64,000 nt of DNA from Haliscomenobacter sp040403615 (lineage in GTDB: Bacteria; Bacteroidota; Bacteroidia; Chitinophagales; Saprospiraceae): the NCBI RefSeq assembly GCF_040403615.1, contig NZ_JBBAKG010000025.1, positions 1-64,000 on the forward strand. Reading direction: 5' to 3'. Below the pieces are notes generated by a model, which worked only from the letters and a program-made list of their open reading frames with translations, ran no database searches and had not been told where the DNA came from. Shown one piece after another: positions 41,240 to 51,100 of the stretch. A program made the position numbers and the translations under genes. Numbering within the stretch: the stretch's first letter is position 1; each line of letters begins with the position of its first letter.

Positions 41240-41280
41240 GCGCTGATTTTAGTAAGCATTTTAATTGTATGAACCTAACC

Positions 41281-41916
41281 CTACAATCCCTTCGCTTTGC
41301 TCACCCATTTATTTCCAGCAATGCTGAACCGCCAGGGCCAGAAGGCGGATTCTTCGGAGTAAGCAACGCCAACTCTGGTTCCCGTTTGAATTTCGAAGGT
41401 TTCAAAAACTACAGGAGTTTCGATCCACACTGGAGAGGCATTCTCGGTCAAAGAAAGGCCAGAAGATGCAGTGGTCAACCCGAGTGCCTGACTACAAGTA
41501 CCTGGGCCAGCGCTTAAATTCGTTTTGAGTTGGGGCATGCTTCGGCGTTGAAGCATGGTTTCAATGCCCCAAACAGGCTCAATGGCACGAATCAACACCG
41601 CGTGGGCAATGCCACCCGATGCAGTAACCACATTGAACAAGTGGTGAATGCCATAGCACAAGTAAATGTAGCAATGCCCTCCCGGCTCAAACATGACTTT
41701 GGTACGAGGCGTGAGGCGATTGCCATAGGCGTGACTGGCTTTGTCTTCGGGAGCGCGGTAGGCTTCCGTTTCCACAATTTTGCCTACCGTGAGTTGCCCG
41801 TCAAAGTTGGTCACCAAATGTTTGCCCAATAGCTCTTTGCTGATTTGCACGACATCTTCGCGCAAATAGAAAGCCTCGTTCAGCCTCGTACCAATTTGGT
41901 CAAGCGGTCTTTGCAA
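41281..41916 (-). CDS. DNA-3-methyladenine glycosylase
   Basis: 211 residues of the AAG/MPG family: LLGKHLVTNFDG, the catalytic GKIVETEAYRAPEDKASHAY (Glu in the VETEAY motif, as in human AAG), TPRTKVMFEPGGHCYIYLCYG, HHLFNVVTASGGIAHAVLIRA, and NLSAGPGTCSQALGL. It removes 3-methyladenine and other alkylated bases to start base excision repair. It begins 3 bp after the stop of the DUF1080 gene on the same strand, so the two share an operon, although a functional link is not evident. Confidence 0.9.
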   Translation of the reverse strand: MQRPLDQIGTRLNEAFYLREDVVQISKELLGKHLVTNFDGQLTVGKIVETEAYRAPEDKASHAYGNRLTPRTKVMFEPGGHCYIYLCYGIHHLFNVVTASGGIAHAVLIRAIEPVWGIETMLQRRSMPQLKTNLSAGPGTCSQALGLTTASSGLSLTENASPVWIETPVVFETFEIQTGTRVGVAYSEESAFWPWRFSIAGNKWVSKAKGL

Positions 41917-41919
41917 AAC

Positions 41920-42516
41920 CTAGGGAAGTTGGGTAAGTTTGAATTTTTTCCAGCGTACTTTGATGCCACCACCATCGTGGATTTGCAGCGCGATGAAGCC
42001 TTCGCCCTTGCCAATCTTATCGTCTTTGAGGTAAATCATCTGTTGACCATTGAGCCAGGTGGTTACTTCGTCGCCTTTTACGAGGATTTTCAGTTTGTTC
42101 CATTCGCCCACTTTCAGGGCTTTTTCAGCCTCTGCGCTGGGTTGAATGAGCCAGCCCCGGCCATAAGATTCGTAAACACCCCCGGTATGGTTGTTCAAAG
42201 GGGCTACTTCTACTTGCCAGCCGCTGATTTTGACGCCTTCAATTCCAGAGCGAAAAAATACGCCACTGTTGCCATTGGCTTCTTGTTTGAACTGTAAGGT
42301 AAGGTCAAAATTCTTGTACTTGTTGGCAGTAGAAAGATAGCCATAGGCTTTGTCTGGACCGCTTTCGCAGATGAGTTCTCCGTTTTCTACAAACCACTTT
42401 TCGGTGCCGTGGATGTTCCACCCCGTCAGGTCTTTGCCATTGAACAGGGACACTTTTTGTGCCGCAACTAAAAACGGCATACAAGCGATGCATGCGATCA
42501 GATAAGAAATTTTCAT
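41920..42516 (-). CDS. DUF1080 (3-keto-disaccharide hydrolase-like) exported protein
   Basis: 198 residues from the ATG that opens a signal peptide (MKISYLIACIACMPFLVAAQ); the longer start at 42549 is unlikely. The mature part has the DUF1080/LamG-like pattern SLFNGKDLTGWNIHGTEKWF, GVFFRSGIEGVKISGWQVEV and GFIALQIHDGGGIKVRWKKF. Such proteins are concanavalin-like hydrolases acting on oxidised disaccharides in the periplasm. It precedes the DNA glycosylase by 3 bp and follows a lipoprotein gene. Confidence 0.88.
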   Translation of the reverse strand: MKISYLIACIACMPFLVAAQKVSLFNGKDLTGWNIHGTEKWFVENGELICESGPDKAYGYLSTANKYKNFDLTLQFKQEANGNSGVFFRSGIEGVKISGWQVEVAPLNNHTGGVYESYGRGWLIQPSAEAEKALKVGEWNKLKILVKGDEVTTWLNGQQMIYLKDDKIGKGEGFIALQIHDGGGIKVRWKKFKLTQLP

Positions 42517-42594
42517 GGATGAAATTTGTGTGTGATGAAAATGTGACAATGAAGATAAACTTTAACGGCGAATAAATTTGTCATCACAACAAGT

Positions 42595-43179
42595 CTAATC
42601 AATTCTCCTTCCTTCAACGGTGCGGCTGTTGCGATCTTGCCGATCGATGCGGCGCAAATCCACCATCAATCCGGCGAAAGCTGCACCAAAATTGACGTCG
42701 TATTCTTTGCCGTCGTAAGTAACGGTTCCGGTTGAACGTTCCCAATCTTTGGCCAACAAGACGTAGCGCTCTCCTGCTTTGGGGCTGGGCCCAAACATTA
42801 AGAAACGCGATTCCGAGCCATTTTCAAAAGCAACCGCAAAGCGGTTGGCCTTGGGGCTGAACATGAATACGCCCGGCGTGCTGCGGGGAATGTAAATCTC
42901 CTCGACTTTTTGTCCATTCACCATTCGCACCTTTCCTTCTACTATTTCGGAGGAATTTTCGCCCAGTTTACGGCGCAGGTATACATCATCCGAAAGATAA
43001 AATTGAATTTTCTTCAATTCTGATTCACTCCAGCGGTTGCGGTCGTACAAGTCTTGGGTGAAATACGACAAGCGAGAATTACAACTGCTCAACACTGCCA
43101 AAAACAGCAGCAACTTTGGAATGACGCAAAATCGGGAAGTCAATTTTTCTGCGTTGCTTAGGGTATTTTTCATCATCAC
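42595..43179 (-). CDS. lipoprotein of unknown function
   Basis: 194 residues with a lipobox-like LLFLAVLSSC near residue 33 (a start at the second or third Met is equally likely). The mature part is a beta-strand-rich domain (QFYLSDDVYLRRKLGENS, VFMFSPKANRFAVAFENG, YVLLAKDWERSTGTVTYDGKEY) with a basic C-terminus (RRIDRQDRNSRTVEGRRI). No family is recognised. It lies 79 bp upstream of the DUF1080 gene in the same direction. Confidence 0.7.
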   Translation of the reverse strand: MMMKNTLSNAEKLTSRFCVIPKLLLFLAVLSSCNSRLSYFTQDLYDRNRWSESELKKIQFYLSDDVYLRRKLGENSSEIVEGKVRMVNGQKVEEIYIPRSTPGVFMFSPKANRFAVAFENGSESRFLMFGPSPKAGERYVLLAKDWERSTGTVTYDGKEYDVNFGAAFAGLMVDLRRIDRQDRNSRTVEGRRID

Positions 43180-43362
43180 GTGTTTTCTTTATGAGATGGT
43201 GAAATTACAGCAAGTCACTCATGCACAAAAGTGGTTTATGAAAAGTTTAACAAGGGTTAAGGTTTATTAAAACTTAAAACCCCAAGACTTTGTAAGGTTA
43301 ATGACAATCCCTTTCATCCAAAAATTGTTACATTAGCACGTGGTGTATTAAACGACCAAGAC

Positions 43363-46182
43363 ATGAAGGTTTTTACCAATGTTTTTTCTATGAGAATACT
43401 ATATTTCAGCCTGCTGTTTAGCCTAATGGCCTTGCCGATGGCGATGGCAACACACAACCGCGCTGGTGAGATCACCGTTGAGCAGGTAGGCAACTGTGTG
43501 ACCAGTTTGACCGTCAAGGCAACCATTGTTACTTATACCAAGGCCAGTAGTTTCATGGTGGACCGTGATTCCTTGACCATTTTCTGGGGAGATGAATCGC
43601 CAGGATCCAAAGGTTTCCAGGTGGTCAGGGTCAATGGCCCGGTCGGATCAAATGGCATTGGCAAAGGAGAATTGCTCGAAAATGATACGCGGAAGAATAT
43701 TTACGTCGCTTTCCATACTTTTCCATCGCGGGGTACTTATGTCATCTCGATGAATGACCCCAACCGCAACGGGGGGATTTTGAACCTCAATTTTCCCAAC
43801 TCGGAGCAAATTAAATTTCACATCCAAACCACCTTCACCTTTCCCAATCCGCAGGTGGATGGCTGCAACAACACGCCAATTCTGCTGCAGCCCCCCATCG
43901 ACATTGGTTGCGTAGGAAAACCTTTTATCCACAACCCCAATGCCTATGATGCGGATGGAGACAGTTTGGCTTACAAACTGATTGTTCCTTTTTCTGATCG
44001 AGGGGTGCAAGTACCCAATTACTTGTTTCCCAATATGATTAACCCTGGCCCCAAAAACAACCTCAGCATCAATGAGAAAACAGGGGAAATCGTCTGGGAT
44101 GCCCCCCAACGTGCCGGGGAATACAACCTGGCCATGATCATTGTGGAATTTCGGGATGGCAATCCCTTGGACACCATTGTGCGCGACATCCAGATTTTGA
44201 TTCAAAACTGCGACAACCAGCCTCCCAAAATTGAGCTTCCTTTTACCGAAATTTGTGTAATAGCAGGTCAGGTCGTCCAATTCAAAGTAACGGCTACGGC
44301 CCCGATTGAAGAAACCCGCCAAAAAGTAAAATTGGGCGCATTGGGTGGCCCTTTTGAAGTAAAAATAAGTCCAGCCACCTTTACCCCAAGAATCAATTCG
44401 TATCAAAATGATCCGTTTGTCAAAACATTCCGCTGGGAAACCCGCTGCGAGCACATTTCGGATCAATTTTACTCGGTCGTCTTCCGAGCGGTAGATGATT
44501 TTTATCCGCGAGACTCCACTGGTTTATCCGTGCTTAAAACCGTACGGATCAAAGTAGTCGGGCCGCCGCCTGAAGGAGTCAGGGCTTCGCCAGGTAATGG
44601 ATTCATTGATGTCACCTGGAATAAACCATACGTGTGCGACAAAGCCGCCGAAAATTATTTCCAGGGATTCACCGTCTGGCGCAGAATTGGCAGCAATGCT
44701 TTTGAACCGGATACCTGCCAATCAGGTCTGGCTGGGCGTGGTTACGTGAAACTGACCGAATTTGCCATCAAGGACAGCTTGAGCGGACGCTATCATTTCC
44801 GCGACAACAATGTTGAGCCAGGCCGGACGTACTGCTATCGGATTTTGGCAGAATTTGCAAAAACCACTCCGGGTGGCCGTTATGCCTACAACCTGATCGA
44901 GAGTTTGCCTTCCAAAGAAGCCTGTGTACAACTGAACCGCAACCTCCCCTTGATCATCAAAGCGGATGTGGTCACCACCAGCAGTACAACTGGCAGGGTA
45001 CAGGTTTGCTGGACGAAACCCAAGCCAGCCGACCTTGATACCTTGGTCAATCCTGGGCCTTATGCCTATGAATTGGTGCGGGCAGTTGGTTTAACCCCTG
45101 CTGATGCAGACTTCAGGCCCGTAACGCGTTTCAGCAGTGCAACTTTTAAAGGAGCCAATGACACCTGCTTTTTGGATCAAAACCTCAACACCTCTGGTAC
45201 GCCATATAGTTATAAGGTTCGATTTTATACCGGCCGATCAACTACCGTTCCGCTGGGATCGACACCATTGGCGTCGACGGTATTTCTAAAAATCAGCCCA
45301 TCGGATAAATTGCTGCAATTGAGCTGGGATGAAACCACGCCCTGGGACAATTACGCTTATGTGGTGCTGCGCAAAAATGCCGCTGGAGGGTTCGACTCTT
45401 TGGCAACTGTATCAACAAGTACTTATACCGACCGCAATCTGGTCAATGGTACCGAATATTGTTACAAAATCCGGGCTTTGGGTACCTATGGTATCGAAGG
45501 CATCACCAGACCCTTGATCAACTTTTCGCAAGAAGTTTGCGCAAAGCCTCAGGACAACGTGCCGCCTTGCCCACCTACCATCAAAGTTGGCACCATCTGC
45601 GACAAGCCAACGGATTGCTCCAACCGCGACTTGCAGGTGAATACCATTACCTGGAATCGACCAACCACCACTTGTCCGGAAGCTACGGATCTGGCGGGGT
45701 ACAAGGTGTATTTCAACAGCGGTGATACGGTAGGAAAATACACCCTGGTCGGCACCATCACTTCTCCGAATACCCTGCAATTTGGGCACCGCCCGGAATT
45801 TGGCATCGCTGGTTGCTATGCCGTAACCTCCGTTGATCAATTGGGCAATGAAAGTGCGCGCAGCAACCTCATTTGTGTAGACAATTGTCCGCGATACACC
45901 TTGCCGAATACCTTCACGCCCAATGGCGACAATCAGAACGAGTTGTTTACCCCATTCCCCTTCTGCTTTATTGCCAATGTTGACTTCCAGGTGTTCAACC
46001 GCTGGGGGCAATTGGTCTTCAAAACCGTTGATCCAAACCTGAATTGGGATGGCAAAAACCTGCAAGGGGAAGCACTTCCCGCCGGTGTGTACTACTACAA
46101 GTGCAAGGTTTTTGAAGAAAGAGTGAATGGCGTAGTGCCGGTAGAGAAGCCGCTGGAAGGGTATATACAGTTGGTGAAGTAG
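43363..46182 (+). CDS. large type IX secretion cargo with fibronectin III modules
   Basis: 939 residues. A signal peptide starts at Met10 (MRILYFSLLFSLMALPMAMA), so translation may begin at 43390 instead of 43363. A cysteine-bearing N-domain (THNRAGEITVEQVGNC) precedes several Ig/FnIII-like modules (VRASPGNGFIDVTWNKPYV, GRVQVCWTKPKPADL, LLQLSWDETTPWDNYAYVVLRK, VNTITWNRPTTTCPEATDLA). The C-terminal 90 residues form the CHU_C/type B sorting domain (LPNTFTPNGDNQNELFTPFP, FNRWGQLVFKTVDP, PAGVYYYKC). It is therefore exported and attached to the surface by the type IX system. No PorP partner is adjacent. Confidence 0.88.
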   Translation: MKVFTNVFSMRILYFSLLFSLMALPMAMATHNRAGEITVEQVGNCVTSLTVKATIVTYTKASSFMVDRDSLTIFWGDESPGSKGFQVVRVNGPVGSNGIGKGELLENDTRKNIYVAFHTFPSRGTYVISMNDPNRNGGILNLNFPNSEQIKFHIQTTFTFPNPQVDGCNNTPILLQPPIDIGCVGKPFIHNPNAYDADGDSLAYKLIVPFSDRGVQVPNYLFPNMINPGPKNNLSINEKTGEIVWDAPQRAGEYNLAMIIVEFRDGNPLDTIVRDIQILIQNCDNQPPKIELPFTEICVIAGQVVQFKVTATAPIEETRQKVKLGALGGPFEVKISPATFTPRINSYQNDPFVKTFRWETRCEHISDQFYSVVFRAVDDFYPRDSTGLSVLKTVRIKVVGPPPEGVRASPGNGFIDVTWNKPYVCDKAAENYFQGFTVWRRIGSNAFEPDTCQSGLAGRGYVKLTEFAIKDSLSGRYHFRDNNVEPGRTYCYRILAEFAKTTPGGRYAYNLIESLPSKEACVQLNRNLPLIIKADVVTTSSTTGRVQVCWTKPKPADLDTLVNPGPYAYELVRAVGLTPADADFRPVTRFSSATFKGANDTCFLDQNLNTSGTPYSYKVRFYTGRSTTVPLGSTPLASTVFLKISPSDKLLQLSWDETTPWDNYAYVVLRKNAAGGFDSLATVSTSTYTDRNLVNGTEYCYKIRALGTYGIEGITRPLINFSQEVCAKPQDNVPPCPPTIKVGTICDKPTDCSNRDLQVNTITWNRPTTTCPEATDLAGYKVYFNSGDTVGKYTLVGTITSPNTLQFGHRPEFGIAGCYAVTSVDQLGNESARSNLICVDNCPRYTLPNTFTPNGDNQNELFTPFPFCFIANVDFQVFNRWGQLVFKTVDPNLNWDGKNLQGEALPAGVYYYKCKVFEERVNGVVPVEKPLEGYIQLVK

Positions 46183-46196
46183 TGAGCGGTCAGCGG

Positions 46197-46242
46197 TCAG
46201 CAATCAGCTATCAGCAAATTTGAGCTGATAGCTGATTGCTGA
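46197..46242. repeat. perfect 19-bp inverted repeat between convergent genes
   Basis: TCAGCAATCAGCTATCAGC (46197-46215) pairs with 46224-46242, 8-base loop. Positioned 14 bp after the cargo gene stop and before the convergent small gene's stop, so it may act as a bidirectional terminator, though no T-run follows. Confidence 0.7.
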
Positions 46243-46257
46243 TAGCCGAAAGGGAGA

Positions 46258-46479
46258 TTAGGTTTTTTTGTGTTTTTTCACGCTAATAAAACGACTATCA
46301 ATCCAGTACACCAGCCAAAAGAGACCAAGGGTTACCATTCCTAAGAAAACATAAATTACCGTATTTACAAATTCTGTGGGATTCCGTTTGTAATCAGCAG
46401 TATACCCAAATATGAAGGAAAAAATTGGCAATACATAGCATGAACAAAAAATGCAAAATGAATCAATGTCAAGTCCCAT
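46258..46479 (-). CDS. small two-TM membrane protein
   Basis: 73 residues with two hydrophobic helices (CSCYVLPIFSFIFGY at about 13-27 and VIYVFLGMVTLGLFWLVYWI at about 41-60) joined by a basic loop (TADYKRNPTEF). There is a basic C-terminus (SVKKHKKT). No family is recognised. Short ORFs of this kind are less certain than the rest, but the composition fits a real inner-membrane protein. Confidence 0.5.
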   Translation of the reverse strand: MGLDIDSFCIFCSCYVLPIFSFIFGYTADYKRNPTEFVNTVIYVFLGMVTLGLFWLVYWIDSRFISVKKHKKT

Positions 46480-46834
46480 AATTATTTCTATTTTTTAGAC
46501 TGTGTTTGAATCAATCAACTCCGAACCCAGAGTAAACTCGCCCCTCCTCAGGCATAAACCCCAAAACAATATCTCCAGCAGGAACGCCCAATTGCAATAA
46601 TTCTTCAGCAACTTCTTCTTCGGTCCAATTTTGAATGACCTATATTTTTTCGTTTCGAAAATCAAAGTGCAACATTACCAAACTTACAGTATTTAATGTA
46701 AGCTATTTGTCTTTTCATCGATAGAAAACAAGAACTTCTTCGAAAAAGAGAAAATAATCTTGAACTTATTTAATTTTTTTAAAAAAGAATACTAAGTTTG
46801 TTAAAATGTTTCTTTTAACCGACTTGATTGTAGA
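46480..46834. other. gap with a decayed xisI fragment and a -7 box
   Basis: The 355-bp gap carries the xisI pseudogene (46511-46675) and, near the ROK gene, TAAGTTTG (46793-46800), a perfect TAnnTTTG with TTG only at 30 bp upstream. The rest is AT-rich and shows nothing else. Confidence 0.6.
46511..46675 (-). pseudogene. xisI-like C-terminal remnant with an in-frame stop
   Basis: On the minus strand the reading is MLHFDFRNEKI, a TAG stop (46642-46640), then VIQNWTEEEVAEELLQLGVP and AGDIVLGFMPEEGRVYSGFG-VD before TGA. This matches the C-terminal half of XisI proteins (consensus in my memory: VLHFDI--GKIWIQ-DGTE--IA-ELV--GVPK-DIVLGF, ending in R-YTGFAV). Upstream of MLHFD, the same frame shows more stops, so the N-terminal half is gone. 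XisI with XisH was described as a control factor for excision of a cyanobacterial element; here only a trace remains, beside the palindromic repeat-rich area. Confidence 0.7.
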
Positions 46835-48049
46835 ATGTCACTCAAAAAAGACCAAAATAAATTGGGGGTCATCAAAGAGCTTTATTTTTCCCGCATGCTG
46901 TCTTGTACAGACTTGTGCGAACGGAGGGATAAGAGCTTGCCTTTAATTACAAAATTGGTCAATGAGTTGCAAGAAGATGAAGTGATTATAGAAAGCGGCT
47001 TTGCGCCCTCCACCGGCGGCCGCCGCCGGCTTATGTACTCCATTCGTCCTGATTTTCAATACATTATTGCGGTATCGATGGATCAGTTGATTACCCGGAT
47101 CGCTTTGATGGATTTGCACAACAACTACATTGGTGTCATCGAAAAAGTGGACTTACCCCTCATGGCAAATGATCACGCTTTATTCGACTTGACCACTGCA
47201 ATAGATTCTTTTTTACAAAACAGCCCAATTGGACAGGATAAAATTATTGGCATAGGAATTGCTATGCCGGGTTTCATCAATCCAGGCAAAGGCATTAATT
47301 ATTCCTTTTTAAAGGCTGAGGATAACATCGTTGAACACCTTGAACATACCCTGAACATACCCGTTTTCATCGACAATGATTCCAGCCTCATTGCCTTGGC
47401 CGAGTTGCGTTTCGGTGCTGCCAAACAAGAAAAAAATGCCATGGTCATCAATATGGGCTGGGGAGTGGGCTTGGGCATGATCCTCGATGGAGCCCTCTAT
47501 CGGGGTGAGATCGGTTTTGCTGGGGAGTTCAGTCACATCCCACTTTTCAACAACAAAAAACAGTGTAGTTGTGGCAAATACGGCTGTCTGGAAACTGAAA
47601 CCTCTCTTTTGGTCTTAGTCGAAAATGCACGTAAAGGCATTGAACAAGGGCGCTCTACTACGCTGGATGCCCAAGTTTTTGGTGATCCAGAAGAGGCCAA
47701 TAACGCCATCGTTAGGGCTGCTTTGAATGGTGACAAATTTGCAGTGGAATTACTCTCAGAAATTGGCTTAAAAATCGGACTTGGGGTTTCGATTTTGATC
47801 CATTTGCTCAATCCAAAACTCATTGTACTCAGCGGACGTGGTGCTATGGCTGGAAAAATCTGGCAAGCACCCATACAACAGGCATTGAACGAATATTGCA
47901 TTCCCAGGTTAGCGGACAACACCGTGATCAAAGTATCCGAACTCGGTTACCAGGCCGAAATGATTGGTGCAGCAGCTTTAGTTATGGAGAATTTAGAGCA
48001 GCTTCATCTGTCCAAGTTTAGTGCGACACCTTACGAACAAGCTTTTTAA
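46835..48049 (+). CDS. ROK family transcriptional regulator
   Basis: 404 residues. The N-terminal 80 residues are a winged helix-turn-helix (LGVIKELYFSRMLSCTDLCE, PLITKLVNELQEDEVIIESG), followed by a ROK fold: GIGIAMPGFINPGKGINYS, the sugar-site FIDNDSSLIALAE, and the zinc motif CSCGKYGCLETE preceded by GEFSHIP. Such NagC/Mlc-type proteins bind DNA and are released by sugars or sugar phosphates. It immediately precedes the SusC/SusD genes on the same strand, so it is the likely local regulator of that uptake locus. No kinase activity can be excluded from sequence. Confidence 0.88.
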   Translation: MSLKKDQNKLGVIKELYFSRMLSCTDLCERRDKSLPLITKLVNELQEDEVIIESGFAPSTGGRRRLMYSIRPDFQYIIAVSMDQLITRIALMDLHNNYIGVIEKVDLPLMANDHALFDLTTAIDSFLQNSPIGQDKIIGIGIAMPGFINPGKGINYSFLKAEDNIVEHLEHTLNIPVFIDNDSSLIALAELRFGAAKQEKNAMVINMGWGVGLGMILDGALYRGEIGFAGEFSHIPLFNNKKQCSCGKYGCLETETSLLVLVENARKGIEQGRSTTLDAQVFGDPEEANNAIVRAALNGDKFAVELLSEIGLKIGLGVSILIHLLNPKLIVLSGRGAMAGKIWQAPIQQALNEYCIPRLADNTVIKVSELGYQAEMIGAAALVMENLEQLHLSKFSATPYEQAF

Positions 48050-48073
48050 CGTAATGACAATGTGCATTACTCA

Positions 48074-48083
48074 CCACTAGTGG
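48074..48083. promoter_or_regulatory. CCACTAGTGG palindrome upstream of susC
   Basis: A perfect 10-bp palindrome 45 bp before the SusC ATG and 25 bp after the ROK gene. It could be an operator for the adjacent ROK protein; the evidence is position and symmetry only. Confidence 0.25.
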
Positions 48084-48127
48084 AATATTAAACTAATTTT
48101 TATGAACAACTTAAACTCAAATCTAAA

Positions 48128-51100
48128 ATGATCAGAAGTATACGATCGCAGATCAGGATCTGCTTAATGCTGATCCTGGGGCTCTGCGGGGCAGGCGCCT
48201 TTGCTCAGGGAACAGTAAGAGGTACGGTTACCTCAAAAACAGATGGAATGCCACTCCCAGGTGTGAATATACTAGTCAAGGGGAGGACTACTGGTACCGT
48301 TACGGAAGTAGACGGCCGTTTTTCGCTTCAGGTTAGTCCTGGTGAAACACTTACCCTCTCCTACACCGGATTCGCTACGCAGGAAGTGCAGGTGACTAAC
48401 CAGACAGAGTTGAGCATTGTCCTTGTAGAGGATGTACTCACCATGCAGGAAGCGGTAGTGACGGCACTTGGCATCAGTAAAGAAAGTAGAAAACTGGGGT
48501 ATGCCGTTTCTACCATTAATGGCGATCAACTGAACAAGGCTAGAGAAACCAACGTAGCTTTATCCCTCCAGGGCACAGCTCCGGGGGTAACCGTAAGAGG
48601 TACCAATGGTGGCCCTGGCGGAACAGCTCAAGTGCTGCTGCGTGGAATGCCCAGCATGAACAGCGGGGGTTCCCCACTCTATGTTATCAATGGTATTCCC
48701 ATGGATAACACGCAACGCGGTGGTGCTGGCGAGTGGGGTGGCGGAGACAATGGAGACGGTATTGGTAACCTTAACCCGGATGACATTGAGACCTTGACCA
48801 TTCTGAAAGGTCAGTCAGCTTCTGCTTTGTATGGCGCTCGTGCTTCAAACGGTGTAATCTTAATTACCACCAAAAAGGGTAAGAAAAACGATTTTTCCGT
48901 TGAGTACAACACGAATTACATGACCGACAATGCCATGAATCTTACTGATTTTCAGTACGATTATGGTCAAGGTCTTTTGGGGGTTAAACCAGTTGATGCC
49001 AACTCCGCGCTCTCATCAACTCGTATGAGTTGGGGGCCTAAGTTAGATGGCAGCTCTACCCCTCAATTTAATGGCCAGTCTTATCCTTACAGTGCGCAAA
49101 AGGACAACATCAAGAACTTCTACAGAACAGGTTCCTCCTTTACAAACACCGTTTCTGTTTCAAAAGGAACTGAGTCAGGTTCTTTCAGATTGTCGGCCTC
49201 AAACCTTTCCAATCAATCCATGGTGCCCAACAGTGGCCTCGAACGAAAAACCTTTAACTTTAGCTTAGATCAAAAAATCACTAAAAAGCTTTCGGTTACT
49301 GCTGTTGCAAACTATGTGGATGAACAGTCTAAAAACCGATCATACCTGAGTGATGGTCCAATGAATGCGAACAATATCTTGTTTCTGGCAACCAATGTAA
49401 ATGAGAGCATTTTAGCCCCTGGATTTGATGCGTCAAAGAATGGAGCTGAAGTTCGCTGGAGCGATGATGAGTACGTATCCAACCCTTACTTTGTAACCAG
49501 TCAATTTAAAAATAATCTCAGCCGCAGGCGCATGATTTCATCTTTGATGGCACGTTACGATCTAACCAGCTGGTTGTACGCACAGGCTCGGGTGGGCTAT
49601 GATTTAAGCAATGACAAGTCTTTTAACGTAACTCCTTGGGGAACTGCCTACCAAACCAGACCTGATGGAAGTGGATCGATGGGGCAATCTCAAACCCAGC
49701 GTTCTGAGTTGAACATCGAAGGGATTCTTGGTGCGAATAAGAAGATTTCCGATGATTTAACGATCGATGCCTTGATTGGAGGCAACATCCGGAAGAATGA
49801 ATCAGAATACGTAGGGGTTGGCGGCGCGTTTTTTACACTTCCCTATGTATATACATTGTCAAACTTGTCACAACGAGGTGGGGGTGATTATGGATTTTCG
49901 AAACAAGGTGTTCATTCAGGGTTCTACTCAGTGGACTTTTCCTACAAGAATTTCCTGTCCGTAAACACAACTGGCCGGTACGATGACTATTCCACGCTAT
50001 ATTCTTTGATCAATCCGGAAAAGAAGACGGGGATCTTCACGCCATCGGTCTCCACCAGTTTCTTGTTCAGTGAATTGGGCAATTTTGGGAAATTGAGCTT
50101 TGGAAAACTACGTGCTTCCTTCGCTCAAACCAGTGGCGAGCTAGGTGACCCTTACCAAACATCATTGTACTATAACTTGGATCGTTCATTCAATGGTCGG
50201 CCCGTGGGTTCATTCCCTGGAACTGCGCCCAACTCTACTTTGAATCCCTTTACCCTTACCGAAATTGAAATCGGTACCGAACTTAAGTTCTTCAATAATC
50301 GGTTGGGATTGGATTTGGCCTGGTTCAACCGTACTACCAAAAATGAAATCATGCGCGCCAATTTTAGCCCAGCAGCTGGATTTACTGGTGGTTTTGTAGG
50401 CACGGGTTCAACAAAAAACACGGGTATTGAGCTTCAAGTTAAGGGTGTAATTGTTCGGACAGCAAATTTTGAATGGAGCACAACGCTGAATTTCACGAAC
50501 GTTAGCAACAAGATTATCTCTACTGACCTCAACAATACCAATCTGCAATTGGGCTACAATCGCGCTACCTTGGGCAATGCCTATACTGCTTTTGTGCCAG
50601 GCCTGCCAGGTCCGCAGATCATGGCGTATGACTACAAAAGAAGCAATGGTCAAATTGTTGTGGACGGAAGTGGAATTCCAGTGAGAGGTGATTTAAAGCC
50701 AATGGGAAGCGTTTTGCCTAAACAATATGGCGGCTTAATGAATCAACTGTCCTATAAAGGATTTAACCTTGCATTCCTCATTGACTATAGCTTCGGAAAT
50801 AAAGTACTTTCTGCAACCGAGCACTATTCAATTGCCCGTGGCTTGAACAAAATCACCCTGGAAGGCCGTGATGGAATTACAACGGGTGTTATCGAATCAG
50901 GAACAGCCAATACGGTAAAAGCTCCTGCTCAACTTTACTACCGAGCTGTAGCACAACAGATTACCTCAAGTAGCGTGGTTGATGGTGACTTCATAAAATT
51001 CCGCCAGCTTACCTTAGGCTACCAGATTCAAGGCACAAAACTTGGAAAGCTTCCTTTCCAGTCTATTCAATTGTCTTTGGTTGGGCGTAATCTTGCCATC

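Larger units (their letters stand above)
40755..41280. other. 526-bp gap with two terminators and a palindromic element
   Basis: No gene is supported. It holds the sod terminator (40774-40827), a stretch whose only short ORF (40859-41050) ends in a hydrophobic MIIAAFCLVLFLIFGSKLL but has no visible ribosome site or family, copy 2 of the palindromic element (41051-41173), a promoter in its right end (41131-41162), and a terminator at 41195-41239. Confidence 0.7.
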
